Shown here: positions 8,668 through 17,895 of the stretch, one piece after another
Numbering within the stretch: the stretch's first letter is position 1
Layout: every line of letters starts with the position of its first letter
Source of the DNA: Actinomadura physcomitrii
GTDB taxonomy: Bacteria > Actinomycetota > Actinomycetes > Streptosporangiales > Streptosporangiaceae
Direction of reading: 5' to 3'
Assembly (NCBI RefSeq): GCF_008923205.2
Contig: NZ_WBMS02000005.1
Location: 242,154-306,153 of the forward strand
DNA length: 64,000 nt
Position numbers and translations under genes: made by a program
The notes under the pieces: generated by a model
Database searches by the model: none
What the model was told of the DNA's origin: nothing
Seen by the model: the letters and a program-made list of their open reading frames with translations, nothing else

Positions 8668-9186
8668 ATGACCGCACATGAGGGCGCTCGCGCCGGCCTG
8701 CATCTCGCCCAGTTCAACGTCGCCACGCTCCGCCACCCGCTGGACGACCCGCGGACCGCGGACTTCGTGGCGCTGCTCGATCCGGTGAACGCGGCCGCCG
8801 ACGGGGCGCCCGGGTTCGTGTGGCGGCTCGTCGAGGAGGGGGAGGCGGACGCGACGCGGCTGCGCCCCGCCGGCGACGACGTGATCATCACCTTCTCGGT
8901 GTGGGAGTCGCAGGAGGCGCTGTGGGACTTCGTGTACCGCAGCACGCACCTGGCGGCGATGCGGCGGCGCCGCGAGTGGTTCCACCGGCACGCGGAGGCG
9001 CATGTGGTGCTGTGGTGGATCCCGGCCGGGCGCGCCCCGACCGTGGAGGAGGCGCTGGAGCGGCTGAGCCTGGTGCGCGAGGAGGGGCCGTCGCCGCGCG
9101 CGTTCACGTTCGCGGCGGCGTACACGGCCGAGGAGGCCGCGGCCGCCGGCGCGGTGGCGGACGAGGCGGAGCCGGCGGCGCTGTGA
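8668..9186 (+). CDS. DUF3291 family protein
   Basis: 172-residue cytosolic protein of the DUF3291 family, related to dimeric alpha/beta-barrel proteins (antibiotic-monooxygenase-like fold). Recognisable: LHLAQFNVATLRHP near residue 10, APGFVWRL, ITFSVWESQEALWDFVYRSTH and the RRREWFHR segment. The function is unknown; the conserved Trp/His residues would suit a hydrophobic or heme-type ligand, which is only a guess. The ATG follows GAGGTGACGCC. The pairing with a Cys-rich HTH regulator suggests stress-induced expression. Confidence 0.8.
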   Translation: MTAHEGARAGLHLAQFNVATLRHPLDDPRTADFVALLDPVNAAADGAPGFVWRLVEEGEADATRLRPAGDDVIITFSVWESQEALWDFVYRSTHLAAMRRRREWFHRHAEAHVVLWWIPAGRAPTVEEALERLSLVREEGPSPRAFTFAAAYTAEEAAAAGAVADEAEPAAL

Positions 9187-9200
9187 GGGCGGGCCCGGGG

Positions 9201-9224
9201 CCGGGGCCGGGACGCCGGCCCCGG
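9201..9224. terminator. Bidirectional hairpin between convergent genes
   Basis: Perfect 10-bp arms CCGGGGCCGG and CCGGCCCCGG around loop GACG, lying in the 42 bp between the DUF3291 stop and the DUF3866 stop on the opposite strand. It can serve both genes. Confidence 0.8.
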
Positions 9225-9228
9225 CGCG

Positions 9229-10311
9229 TCAGCCGAGGAGGGCGGCGGTGTGGCGGCCCGCGGCGGCGGCCGTGAGGAAGTAGGCGAGGTCCTCGTCGAG
9301 GCGGCGGCCCATGGTGGACAGGCGGACGCCCCAGTTCTTCTCGGCGGTGCCGAGCGCGTCGTGGAGGCCGTCGACGGGGACGGGGACGAGGGTGTGGCGG
9401 TCGCCGAGCGGGGCGGCCTCGGCGGCGACGCGGGCGCCGAACGCGCCGCCGAGTTCGGGGACGGGGACGTCGGCGCGGGCGAGGGCGACGCGGCCGTAGG
9501 CGGTGAGGCAGTGGTGGGAGACGCCGATGTGGCGTTCCCGCCTGTCGCCCTCGCTGACGCGCAGGGACGCGACGGGGCGGCCGTCGAGCACGGCGGCGGC
9601 GTTGACGGCTTCGCCCGCCGAGACGCCGGAGAAGCCCCATTTCGTGCCGGTGCCGAGGTTGCCGGGGCCCTGGGCGAGGACGACGGCGTCGGCGTCCAGG
9701 ACGAGCCGGGCGGCGAGGAGGCCGGTGTGGACGGTGACGGCCTCCAGGTCGCCGCCGAAGGCCTGCCCGGTGGTGACGGTGGCGGCGAGGGCGCCGGCGT
9801 CCTTGAGGCGGGCGATGGACATGGAGAACCAGGACGGCAGCGCGCCGCCGTCCGGCATGAGGTAGACGACGCGGGTGCCGGGGCGGGCGGCGAGCAGGCC
9901 GGCGAGGATCGGCGCGAGGGCGGAGTGCAGGTCGGCGACGACGACGGGCATGCCGCCGAGGGAGTCGGCGTCGCGGAGCGTGTCGTGGTGGGGGGAGTCC
10001 TGCTCGTCGGCGCCGAGGACGGTGGCCTGCAGCGGGGTGTAGCGGGCCTTGACGAGGTGGCCGGGGCCGGTCGGGTCGGGCGGGAGCCGGTCGGGGACGG
10101 CGACGACCATGGCGTAGCCGCCGGTGCCGAGCCCGAGCGCCAAGGCCGTAGTGTTGAGCAGGACGGTGTCGCCGGGTTCGGGTCGTCCGACCAGGTCGGG
10201 GTAGGCCAGTGCGCGGTGCGCGCCGTCGCCCTCGATCACGACGTCGAGTTCGACCGCCCCCGGCCATTCGCGGCGGATGCCCTCTACTGTGCCTTTGCGC
10301 CATCGGATCAC
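9229..10311 (-). CDS. DUF3866 family protein
   Basis: 360-residue protein of the DUF3866 family, found near pafBC in many actinobacteria. The GTG at 10311 begins IRWRKGTVEGIRREWPGA, the normal family N-terminus; the frame stays open further upstream but that part is low-complexity. Gly-rich blocks (TALALGLGTGGYAMVV, VVLAQGPGNLGTGTKWGFSG, IGVSHHCLTAYGRV) are visible, with no signal peptide or membrane segment. The reaction is unknown. It is divergent from pafB with a 127-bp gap holding both promoters. Confidence 0.8.
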   Translation of the reverse strand: MIRWRKGTVEGIRREWPGAVELDVVIEGDGAHRALAYPDLVGRPEPGDTVLLNTTALALGLGTGGYAMVVAVPDRLPPDPTGPGHLVKARYTPLQATVLGADEQDSPHHDTLRDADSLGGMPVVVADLHSALAPILAGLLAARPGTRVVYLMPDGGALPSWFSMSIARLKDAGALAATVTTGQAFGGDLEAVTVHTGLLAARLVLDADAVVLAQGPGNLGTGTKWGFSGVSAGEAVNAAAVLDGRPVASLRVSEGDRRERHIGVSHHCLTAYGRVALARADVPVPELGGAFGARVAAEAAPLGDRHTLVPVPVDGLHDALGTAEKNWGVRLSTMGRRLDEDLAYFLTAAAAGRHTAALLG

Positions 10312-10438
10312 ACCGGGAAACGGTAGCGTCCTGGGCGACGGGCGGGGGCGCGATCGGGCGGCCGGCCCGGCCGGGGCCGCCGGAGGTCGCGGAGCGGAGG
10401 GCGGAGCGCGAGGCTCCGCGGAAGGGGTTGGTGGCGAA

Positions 10439-11398
10439 GTGTCGCGGCGCAAGACCGAGCGCCTGCTGAATCTGGTGGTCTGCCTGCTCGCCACCCGGCG
10501 CTATCTGACCGCCGAGCAGATCCGGCGGGCGGTGCCGGGCTATCCGGACTCCGACGAGGCGTTCAAGCGGATGTTCGAGCGGGACAAGGAGGAGCTGCGC
10601 GAGCTTGGCGTGCCGCTGGAGGTGGGCAGCGACCAGCAGGGCGGCGGCGGTGAGGAGATCGGGTACCGGATCCCGCCGCAGGCCTACGAGCTGCCCGACA
10701 TCCATCTGACGCCGGACGAGGCGGCGGTGCTGGGGCTGGCGGCGCGGGTGTGGCAGCGCGCGAGCATGGCGGAGGCGGCGTCCGGGGCGCTGCTGAAGCT
10801 GCGGGCGGCCGGGGTGGAGACGGACGTGACGACGGCGGTGGGGGTGGAGCCGCGGGTGAACACCGGCGATCCGGCGTTCCCGGCGCTGTGGGAGGCGGTC
10901 CGCGACGGCCGTCCGGTGGCGTTCGACTACCAGGGGATCGGGCGGACGTCGGTGGCGCGGCGGCATCTGGAGCCGTGGGGCGTGGTGTCGCGGCGGGGCC
11001 GCTGGTACGTGGTGGGGTTCGACCGGGACCGCGAGGAGGAGCGGGTGTTCCGGCTGAGCCGCATCGTGGGCGAGGTGGCGGCGGACGGGCCGGACGGGTC
11101 GGTGACGGTCCCGGACGGGGTGGACGTGCGGAAGATCGCGTTCGACTGGGGCGACCCGGTGACCGAGCCGCGGCCGGCGACGGTGCGGCTGCGGGCCGGT
11201 GCGGCGCAGGGGCCGCGGCGGTGGGCGCGGGACGTGCGCTCGGCGGGCGACGGGGAGTGGGACGAGGCGGTCCTGACGTTCCGGGACGTGGAGCGGTTCG
11301 CGCCGTATCTGGCGCGGTTCGCCGATGACGTGGTTGTGCTGGATCCGCCGGACCTGCGGGAGGCGGTCATCCAGCAGCTGAAGTCGGTGCTGGGGTGA
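10439..11398 (+). CDS. pafB: WYL-domain transcriptional activator PafB
   Basis: One half of the PafB-PafC complex, which in mycobacteria activates the LexA-independent DNA-damage response. It has 319 residues from the GTG at 10439: an N-terminal winged helix (RRKTERLLNLVVCLLATRRY, FERDKEELRELGVPLEV) and a WYL domain from about 135 (RPVAFDYQG, HLEPWGVVSRRGRWYVVGFD). The start was chosen by similarity of SRRKTERLLN to other PafB N-termini; the frame is open further upstream but Gly/Ala-rich. It overlaps pafC by 4 bp (GTGA). Confidence 0.93.
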   Translation: MSRRKTERLLNLVVCLLATRRYLTAEQIRRAVPGYPDSDEAFKRMFERDKEELRELGVPLEVGSDQQGGGGEEIGYRIPPQAYELPDIHLTPDEAAVLGLAARVWQRASMAEAASGALLKLRAAGVETDVTTAVGVEPRVNTGDPAFPALWEAVRDGRPVAFDYQGIGRTSVARRHLEPWGVVSRRGRWYVVGFDRDREEERVFRLSRIVGEVAADGPDGSVTVPDGVDVRKIAFDWGDPVTEPRPATVRLRAGAAQGPRRWARDVRSAGDGEWDEAVLTFRDVERFAPYLARFADDVVVLDPPDLREAVIQQLKSVLG

Positions 11399-12456
11399 GC
11401 GGGGCGATGGCGAACGCGAAGGCGGACAAGGCTGCGGGCAAGGCGGCGGGGAAGTCCGGGGCGAAGGCGGGCAGGGCGCCGGCGACGACGTCGACGGACC
11501 GGCTGGCGCGGCTGCTGGCGCTGGTGCCGTACGTGGTGAACCGGGACTCGGTGCTGCTGGGCGAGGCGGCGGCGGCGTTCGGGGTGACCGAGAAGCAGCT
11601 GATCGACGACCTGAACCTGCTGTGGTGCGTGGAGCTGCGGGCGCCGGACCCGTACTGCCCGATCGACCTGTCCTATGAGGGCGGGGAGATCACGGTGGCG
11701 GAGGCGGAGTCGATCGCGCGGCCGCTGCGGCTGAAGGTGGACGAGGCGTCGGCGCTGCTGGTGGCGCTGCGGATGCTGGCGGGGATCCCGGACCTGCACG
11801 ACCGGGACGCGCTGTCGCGGGTGATCGCGAAGCTGGAGTCGGCGGCGGGCGCGGCGGCGGCGGTGTCGAGCAAGGTGGCGGTGGAGGTGGACGCGCGGGG
11901 CGGGTCGGCGGACTCGGCTCGCACGGGCCTCGGGACGCTGCGGGACGCGATCGCGCAGGGGCGCCGCGTCCATCTGCGGTACTACGTGCCGGCGCGGGAC
12001 GAGAACACCGAGCGGGACGTGGACCCGATGCGGCTGCTGGTGGTGGAGGGCAACACCTATCTGGAGGGGTGGTGCCGGCGGGCGGAGGCGGTGCGGCTGT
12101 TCAAGCTGGACCGGATCTTCGATCTGACGGTGCTGGACGTGCCGGCGCAGGTGCCCGACGAGGCCGAGCCGATCGACGTGGACGCGGGGCTGTTCCGGCC
12201 GTCGCCGCAGGACGTGGCGGTGACGCTGGAGCTGACGGCGCGGGGCCGGTGGGTGGCCGACTACTACCCGTGCGAGAGCGTGGAGGAGCTCGGGGAGGGG
12301 CGGCTGCGGGTGGTGCTGCGCACGCCCGACACGCGGTGGGTGCGGGGCCTGGCGCTGCGGCTGGGCGACCAGGGCCGGGTGGTGTCGCCGGAGGACCTGG
12401 CGGACGGCGTGCGCGACGACGCGTCGCGGGCGCTGGCGCTGTACGGGATGGTGTGA
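11395..12456 (+). CDS. pafC: WYL-domain transcriptional activator PafC
   Basis: Partner of PafB; in other species the pair binds DNA as a heterodimer or a fused protein. It has 353 residues. A Lys/Ala-rich leader of about 32 residues is followed by a winged helix (TDRLARLLALVPYVV, FGVTEKQLIDDLNLLWCVEL) and a WYL domain from about 185 (RRVHLRYYVPARDE, NTYLEGWCRRAEAVRLFKLDRI). The GTG at 11395 overlaps the pafB TGA, giving translational coupling. A second start, ATG 11407, is possible. Confidence 0.93.
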   Translation: MSGAMANAKADKAAGKAAGKSGAKAGRAPATTSTDRLARLLALVPYVVNRDSVLLGEAAAAFGVTEKQLIDDLNLLWCVELRAPDPYCPIDLSYEGGEITVAEAESIARPLRLKVDEASALLVALRMLAGIPDLHDRDALSRVIAKLESAAGAAAAVSSKVAVEVDARGGSADSARTGLGTLRDAIAQGRRVHLRYYVPARDENTERDVDPMRLLVVEGNTYLEGWCRRAEAVRLFKLDRIFDLTVLDVPAQVPDEAEPIDVDAGLFRPSPQDVAVTLELTARGRWVADYYPCESVEELGEGRLRVVLRTPDTRWVRGLALRLGDQGRVVSPEDLADGVRDDASRALALYGMV

Positions 12457-12562
12457 GCTCGCGCACCCGCGTGCAGCACTGCGGGACGCGCCGGGACGCG
12501 CCGGGAAGACCCCGGCGGGGTGCTCGCGCCGTGCCGGTGGGGCGCCGGGCCGGGGGATCGGC

Positions 12563-12568
12563 TACGGT
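12563..12568 (+). promoter_or_regulatory. Candidate -10 box (TACGGT), leaderless
   Basis: TACGGT ends 6 nt before the GTG of the small membrane protein gene; there is no SD. Confidence 0.4.
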
Positions 12569-12574
12569 GGCGGC

Positions 12575-12796
12575 GTGTCGTGGGTTGGGGTGTCGGTGTC
12601 GCTGGGCTTCGTCGGCCTAGCCGTCCTCGCCTGGTGCGCGTTCCGCGTGTACCTGGGCGTCCGGCGGTTCGGTCGTGAACTGGAGCGCACCAGGCGGCGG
12701 CTGGCGCCCAAACAGTCGGCGTTGCGCGATGAACTGTCCGAACTCCAGGACGCTCGAGTGCCACAAGCGCCCGGGGACGGCGTACGATCGTCCTGA
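12575..12796 (+). CDS. Small single-pass membrane protein
   Basis: 73 residues: one hydrophobic helix (about residues 4-27) and a charged, probably helical tail (RRFGRELERTRRRLAPKQSALRDEL). No family recognised. It sits 24 bp upstream of tatA. Coding is supported by the TANNNT box before the GTG and codon use like its neighbours. A role linked to Tat is an inference from position only. Confidence 0.7.
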   Translation: MSWVGVSVSLGFVGLAVLAWCAFRVYLGVRRFGRELERTRRRLAPKQSALRDELSELQDARVPQAPGDGVRSS

Positions 12797-12820
12797 GGAC
12801 CCCTGCTGAAGAGGATTGTC

Positions 12821-13186
12821 ATGGCTGGACTGGGTACGCCCGAGATTCTGATCATTCTGGTGGTCGTTCTACTGCTGTTCGGATCGGCGAAGCTGCCCCA
12901 GCTCGCCCGGTCCCTGGGCAAGTCGGCGCGGATCCTGAAGGCCGAGACCAAGGGCCTGCACGACGACGGCGCCGAGGACGCCAAGGCCGCCCCGGCGGCG
13001 CCGACCGCCGCCGAGCCGTCGGCGGAGGCGCGCGACAGGGCGGCGCGGCTGCGCGAGGAGGCGGCGCGGCTGGAGCGCGAGGCGGCCGCCGCCGAGGGTG
13101 CGCAGCGCAGCCGGGGCGCGCTGGCGTCGGGTGAGCCGATCGAGGGCGTGCCGGTGTCGGACCCGGGCCGGATGCGCCAGGGCTGA
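12821..13186 (+). CDS. tatA: Sec-independent translocase subunit TatA
   Basis: Pore-forming Tat component. 121 residues with the diagnostic layout: a short N-tail, one membrane helix (PEILIILVVVLLLFGSAKLP, about 7-26), the FGxxKLP hinge and an amphipathic helix (LARSLGKSARILKAETKG). The long charged C-terminal tail (AARLREEAARLEREAAAAE) is typical of actinobacteria. tatC follows after 62 bp; no separate tatB is in the window and it is expected elsewhere. Confidence 0.95.
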   Translation: MAGLGTPEILIILVVVLLLFGSAKLPQLARSLGKSARILKAETKGLHDDGAEDAKAAPAAPTAAEPSAEARDRAARLREEAARLEREAAAAEGAQRSRGALASGEPIEGVPVSDPGRMRQG

Positions 13187-13248
13187 CCGCCCGACCAGGC
13201 CGACCAGGCCGCACACCCCCAGCCGAACCGAGCCCCGGAAAGCCCGTC

Positions 13249-14106
13249 ATGAAGCCCAGGCAGAGCAGCGCGCCCGACGGCCGCATGCCGCTCATGGACC
13301 ACCTGCGCGAGCTGCGCAACCGGTTGATCAAGGCGATCCTCGGGCTGGTCGCCGGCGGGGTCGTGGCGTGGCTGCTGTTCGACCCGATCTGGAAGTTCCT
13401 GCAGAAGCCCTACACGCGGATCCCGCAGGAGCACTGCCTGGGCGGCGAGTGCGACCTCGTGGTGCACGGCATCTTCGACGGGTTCTTCGTGCACCTGAAG
13501 GTCGCGCTGATCGTCGGGGCGGTGCTGTCGTCGCCGATCTGGCTGTACCAGATCTGGGCGTTCGTGGCGCCGGGGCTGTACAGGCGGGAGCGCCGCTGGA
13601 CGTACACGTTCATGGGCGCGGCGGTCCCGCTGTTCCTCGCGGGCGCGGCGCTGGCGTACCTGACGATGGACAAGGGCCTGAAGATCTTCATCGGGCTCGC
13701 GCCGGGCGACACCAAGGTGCTGGTCGGCATCCAGGACTACCTGGGGTACGCCCAGGCGATGCTGCTGATCTTCGGGTTGACGTTCGAGCTGCCGCTGTTC
13801 GTGGTGATGCTGAACCTCGCCGGGGTCCTCACGCACGAGCGGATCCGCAAGTCGCGGCGGCTGCTGGTGTTCGGGGTGTTCCTGTTCGCGGCGGTCGCGA
13901 CGCCCAGCCAGGACCCGTTCACGATGCTGGCGCTGGCGCTGCCGACGGTGGTGCTGTTCGAGATCGCCGAGGTGCTGGCGTTCTTCCACGACCGGCGCAA
14001 GGCCCGCAGGCCCGAACCGGACGCGGAGCTGTCCGACGACGAGGCGTCGCCGCTGGACCTGGAGGCGATCGACGCCGAGCTGGAGGGCGGCGGCCGCACC
14101 CGCTGA
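13249..14106 (+). CDS. tatC: Sec-independent translocase subunit TatC
   Basis: Polytopic signal-peptide receptor of the twin-arginine translocase. 285 residues with the conserved N-terminal MPLMDHLRELRNRLI, six predicted membrane helices, the first-loop Phe-rich segment and FVAPGLYRRERR after helix 2, and FELPLFVVMLN. The C-terminal tail from about 250 is charged and cytosolic. SD CGGAAAG lies 7 nt before the ATG. Confidence 0.95.
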   Translation: MKPRQSSAPDGRMPLMDHLRELRNRLIKAILGLVAGGVVAWLLFDPIWKFLQKPYTRIPQEHCLGGECDLVVHGIFDGFFVHLKVALIVGAVLSSPIWLYQIWAFVAPGLYRRERRWTYTFMGAAVPLFLAGAALAYLTMDKGLKIFIGLAPGDTKVLVGIQDYLGYAQAMLLIFGLTFELPLFVVMLNLAGVLTHERIRKSRRLLVFGVFLFAAVATPSQDPFTMLALALPTVVLFEIAEVLAFFHDRRKARRPEPDAELSDDEASPLDLEAIDAELEGGGRTR

Positions 14107-14214
14107 CCGCCGTATCCGGGGCTTCCGGGGGCCGGTACGTGGGCGTCCTGAAGGGACGCGTGGGAACGCGAGGGAAAAGGCGTCCCGAATTGGGAATCGG
14201 GCCGGTCGAAACCG

Positions 14215-14220
14215 TAGGCT
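14215..14220 (+). promoter_or_regulatory. Candidate -10 box (TAGGCT) of helY, leaderless
   Basis: TAGGCT ends 7 nt before the helY ATG, identical in sequence and spacing to the dop box; no SD is present. TTGGGA at 14190 is a possible but distant -35 (19-bp spacer). Confidence 0.5.
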
Positions 14221-14227
14221 CGATGTC

Positions 14228-16996
14228 ATGACCTCCCCCGACACCGCGCAGGCCGCGGACAGCCCGGCCGGGCGGTACGCGGCGTACCGCGCGCGCACCG
14301 CTGGGAACGGCCCGGCCCTGCTGGACTTCCGCACCCTGTACGACTTCGAGCTGGACGCCTTCCAGATCGAGGCGTGCCGGGCGCTGGAGGACGGCAGCGG
14401 CGTGCTGGTCGCCGCGCCGACCGGATCCGGCAAGACCGTCGTCGGGGAGTTCGCGGTCCACCTGGCGCTCACCGGCGGCACCAAGTGCTTCTACACCACG
14501 CCGATCAAGGCGCTGTCGAACCAGAAGTACGCCGACCTCGTCCGCCGCTACGGGCCCGACAAGGTGGGGCTGCTGACCGGCGACAACAGCGTCAACGGCG
14601 AGGCGCCGATCGTGGTGATGACCACCGAGGTGCTGCGCAACATGCTGTACGCGCAGTCCCCGACGCTCGCGGGGCTGGCGTTCGTGGTGATGGACGAGGT
14701 GCACTACCTCGCCGACCGGTTCCGCGGCGCGGTCTGGGAAGAGGTGATCATCCACGTTCCGGACTCGGTGCGGATCGTGGCGCTGTCGGCGACGGTGTCC
14801 AACGCCGAGGAGTTCGGCGAGTGGCTGCACGAGGTCCGCGGCGACACCGCGGTGATCGTCGACGAGCACCGGCCCGTCCCGCTGTTCCAGCACATGCTGG
14901 TGGGGACGCGGCTGTACGACCTGTTCGTCGACACCGGCAAGGGCAAGGACCGGCAGGCGCGGCTGAACCCGCAGCTGACGCGGATGGCGGTGGAGGAGGT
15001 CCGGCGCGCCAAGGTCAACCAGGGGCGCCGCACCGGCCGCCGGCGGGCGCCGCGGCCGCAGCGGTTCCGGCCGCCGGCGCGCCCCGACGTGATCGAGCGG
15101 CTGGAGCGGGCGGGGCTGCTGCCGGCGATCACGTTCATCTTCAGCCGCGCCGGGTGCGACGCGGCGGTGCTGCAGTGCCTGCACGCGGGGATCCGGCTGA
15201 CCTCCAAGGAGGAGGCGGAGGAGATCCGCGCGCACGTGGAGCTGCGCACGTCCGACATCTCGCCGGAGGACCTGCGGATCCTCGGGTACGGGGACTTCCT
15301 GGAGGCGCTGGAGCGGGGGGTCGCCGCGCACCACGCGGGGATGCTGCCGACGTTCAAGGAGATCGTCGAGGAGCTGTTCACCCGCGGGCTGATCAAGGCG
15401 GTGTTCGCCACCGAGACGCTCGCGCTCGGCATCAACATGCCGGCCCGCACCGTGGTGATCGAGAAGCTCGACAAGTGGAACGGCGAGGCGCACGTCGACC
15501 TGACGCCGGGGGAGTACACGCAGCTGACGGGAAGGGCGGGGCGCCGCGGCATCGACGTGGAGGGCCACGCCGTCGTGGTGTGGGGCCCGAGCGTGGAGCC
15601 CGCGTCGGTCGCGGGGCTGGCCGGGGCCCGCACCTACCCGCTGAACTCCAGCTTCCGGCCGTCGTACAACATGGCGGTGAACCTCGTCGGCGCCGTCGGG
15701 ATCGAGCGGGCGCGGACGCTGCTGGAGGAGTCGTTCGCGCAGTTCCAGGCCGACCGGGCCGTGGTGGGGCTGGCGCGTCAGGTCCGCAAGAACGAGGAGG
15801 CGCTGCAGGGGTACGCCGAGGCCGCCGAATGCCACCTCGGCGACTTCATGGAGTACGCCGCGATGCGGCGGCGGCTGTCGGACCGGGAGGCGGAGCTGTC
15901 GCGGGAGCGGTCGTCGTCGCGGCGCGCCGAGGCCGCCAGGTCACTGGAGCATCTGCGGCCCGGCGATGTGATCCTGGTGCCGTCGGGGCGGCGGTCGGGC
16001 CTCGCCGTCGTGCTGGACCCGGGGGTGGGGCGCCGCTCGGACGGGCCGGCGCCGCTGGTGCTGACGGTGAACCGGTCGGTGCAGCGGCTGTCGATCCAGG
16101 ACTTCCCGCACGCGGTGGAACCGGTCGACCGGATCCGCATCCCGAAGTCGTTCAGCCCCCGCAACCCGCAGGACCGCCGCGACCTGGCGTCCACGCTGCG
16201 CACCAGGGTGCCCGGCGACGTGCGGGAGCGGCGCCGCACTCGCGGCGACTCCGCCGCCACCGACGACGCCGAGATCGCGCGGCTGCGCGCCGACCTGCGC
16301 GCGCACCCGGTGCACGGCTGCGACAAGCGCGAGGACCACGCCCGCTGGGCCGAGCGGTACCACCGCCTGGACCGCGAGACCGAGCAGCTGCGGCGCCGCG
16401 TCGAGGGCCGCTCCCAGGTGATCGCCCGGACGTTCGACCGGGTCTGCGCCGTGCTGCAGCAGCTCGGGTACCTCGACGGCGACGACGTCACCGCCGAGGG
16501 CCGCCGGCTCGGCCGGATCTACAACGAGCTGGACCTGCTGACCGCCGAGAGCCTGCGCGCCGGGCTGTGGGAGAAGCTGGACCACGCCGAGCTGGCCGCG
16601 TGCGTGTCGGCGCTGGTGTACGAGTCGCGGCAGCCCGACGACGCGGCGCCGCCCCGCACCCCGACCGGCCCGTCCCAGGACGCTCTGGCGGCGATGGTGC
16701 GGCTGTGGGGCGAGCTGGAGGCCGTCGAGCGCGACAACCGGGTGTCGTTCCTGCGGGAACCGGACCTGGGGTTCGCGTGGACGGCGTACCGGTGGGCCAA
16801 GGGCGACGACCTCGACGAGGTGCTGCTGGAGAGCGACCTGACCGCCGGCGACTTCGTCCGCGCGGTCAAGCAGCTGCTGGACCTGCTCGGCCAGGTCGTC
16901 GACGCGGCGCCGGAGAACTCCCATCTGCGCAAGACGGCGCGCCGCGCGATGGACGCGATGCGCCGCGGCGTCGTCGCCTACACCTCCGTCGGCTGA
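14228..16996 (+). CDS. helY: DEAD/DEAH-box helicase HelY (Ski2/Mtr4-like)
   Basis: Superfamily 2 helicase of 922 residues, cytosolic, probably acting on structured RNA or RNA-DNA. Visible motifs: Walker A APTGSGKT (63-70), DEVH box in MDEVHYLADRF (about 156), SAT motif in ALSATVSN, and motif VI QLTGRAGRRGID (about 436-447). The C-terminal DSHCT-type region ends near the stop. It matches M. tuberculosis HelY (Rv2092c), which also follows tatC. Its last 19 bp overlap the oppositely oriented DUF2236 gene. Confidence 0.93.
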   Translation: MTSPDTAQAADSPAGRYAAYRARTAGNGPALLDFRTLYDFELDAFQIEACRALEDGSGVLVAAPTGSGKTVVGEFAVHLALTGGTKCFYTTPIKALSNQKYADLVRRYGPDKVGLLTGDNSVNGEAPIVVMTTEVLRNMLYAQSPTLAGLAFVVMDEVHYLADRFRGAVWEEVIIHVPDSVRIVALSATVSNAEEFGEWLHEVRGDTAVIVDEHRPVPLFQHMLVGTRLYDLFVDTGKGKDRQARLNPQLTRMAVEEVRRAKVNQGRRTGRRRAPRPQRFRPPARPDVIERLERAGLLPAITFIFSRAGCDAAVLQCLHAGIRLTSKEEAEEIRAHVELRTSDISPEDLRILGYGDFLEALERGVAAHHAGMLPTFKEIVEELFTRGLIKAVFATETLALGINMPARTVVIEKLDKWNGEAHVDLTPGEYTQLTGRAGRRGIDVEGHAVVVWGPSVEPASVAGLAGARTYPLNSSFRPSYNMAVNLVGAVGIERARTLLEESFAQFQADRAVVGLARQVRKNEEALQGYAEAAECHLGDFMEYAAMRRRLSDREAELSRERSSSRRAEAARSLEHLRPGDVILVPSGRRSGLAVVLDPGVGRRSDGPAPLVLTVNRSVQRLSIQDFPHAVEPVDRIRIPKSFSPRNPQDRRDLASTLRTRVPGDVRERRRTRGDSAATDDAEIARLRADLRAHPVHGCDKREDHARWAERYHRLDRETEQLRRRVEGRSQVIARTFDRVCAVLQQLGYLDGDDVTAEGRRLGRIYNELDLLTAESLRAGLWEKLDHAELAACVSALVYESRQPDDAAPPRTPTGPSQDALAAMVRLWGELEAVERDNRVSFLREPDLGFAWTAYRWAKGDDLDEVLLESDLTAGDFVRAVKQLLDLLGQVVDAAPENSHLRKTARRAMDAMRRGVVAYTSVG

Positions 16997-17895
16997 TCAG
17001 AGGGCGGCTGATCGGGAGGTGAGGGGCGGCCGCGCCGGCGGCGGTCCCGGCGGCTCTGGAGGGTGCGGTCGACGCGGTGCCGGGCCAGCCGGACCAGCAG
17101 CGGCCGCGGCGGGCGCCGCAGGAACGCCGGGGTGAGGCGGTGCAGGACGGTGGCGCCGCCCAGCACCAGGCGGGCGGCGCGGCGCCGGTCGCGGGTCCAG
17201 GGCAGCCCGTACTGGTCGCGCAGCGGCTCCGGCAGCAGCGCCGTCGTGACGAGGCGGAACACCGCGAGCGCGGGGGCGAGCGCGCGCAGCTTGCGCGGGT
17301 GCAGGACGGCGGCGGCGACCTCGCGCGCGGTGTCGGTCACCTCCAGCGACGCGACCGTCTCGGCCATGTAGGCGCGGAACGAGGCGAGGTCGGGCGGCTG
17401 GGCGTCCAGGGGGCAGCCGAGGACCTCCGCGACGATCCGCGCCTGCCGGTAGTACTCCTCGGCCAGGCCGGGTTCGCCGCCGCCGGGCCGCATCAGGTGC
17501 TCGTAGATGTGCAGGGCGGAGTCGATGAGGGTGGCGTTCACCCACAGCTGCAGGTCCGGGTCGTTGCCGGAGTAGCCGTCGCCGCGAACGGTGCCGTGGA
17601 CGCCGCGGACCTTCGCGGCGATCCGCGCGACCTCGTCCGGCGTCCCGAACGTGGTGACGAGCAGGAAGTCCAGGGTGCCGAACAGCCGGGCGAGGGGCCG
17701 GTCGGCGAAGTCGCTGTGCTCGGCGACGCCCCGCGCGACCGCCGGGTGCGCCAGCTGCATCAGCAGCGCGCGGCCGGCGCCGAGGCCGACGAGCGGCTCG
17801 GCGGCGAGGGTGCGCAGCACGTCCCGGTCGGCGAGCCGCTCGGCGAGCAGGTCGCGGGCGGGGACGTGCGCGGACGAGGCGCGGGGGGTGGTCAC
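16978..17895 (-). CDS. Oxygenase MpaB/DUF2236 family protein
   Basis: 305-residue member of the DUF2236 (MpaB/latex-clearing) family, some members of which are heme-binding oxygenases. Blocks seen: LGAGRALLMQLAHPAVARGV, the RLFGTLDFLLVTTFGT segment, YSGNDPDLQLWVNATLIDSA and IYEHLM. GTG 17895 is preferred because GGGAGG lies 5 nt upstream; a TTG at 17943 in the same frame lacks an SD. The C-terminal tail is rich in Arg and Pro. It converges on helY with a 19-bp overlap. Confidence 0.8.
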   Translation of the reverse strand: MTTPRASSAHVPARDLLAERLADRDVLRTLAAEPLVGLGAGRALLMQLAHPAVARGVAEHSDFADRPLARLFGTLDFLLVTTFGTPDEVARIAAKVRGVHGTVRGDGYSGNDPDLQLWVNATLIDSALHIYEHLMRPGGGEPGLAEEYYRQARIVAEVLGCPLDAQPPDLASFRAYMAETVASLEVTDTAREVAAAVLHPRKLRALAPALAVFRLVTTALLPEPLRDQYGLPWTRDRRRAARLVLGGATVLHRLTPAFLRRPPRPLLVRLARHRVDRTLQSRRDRRRRGRPSPPDQPPSDQPTEV

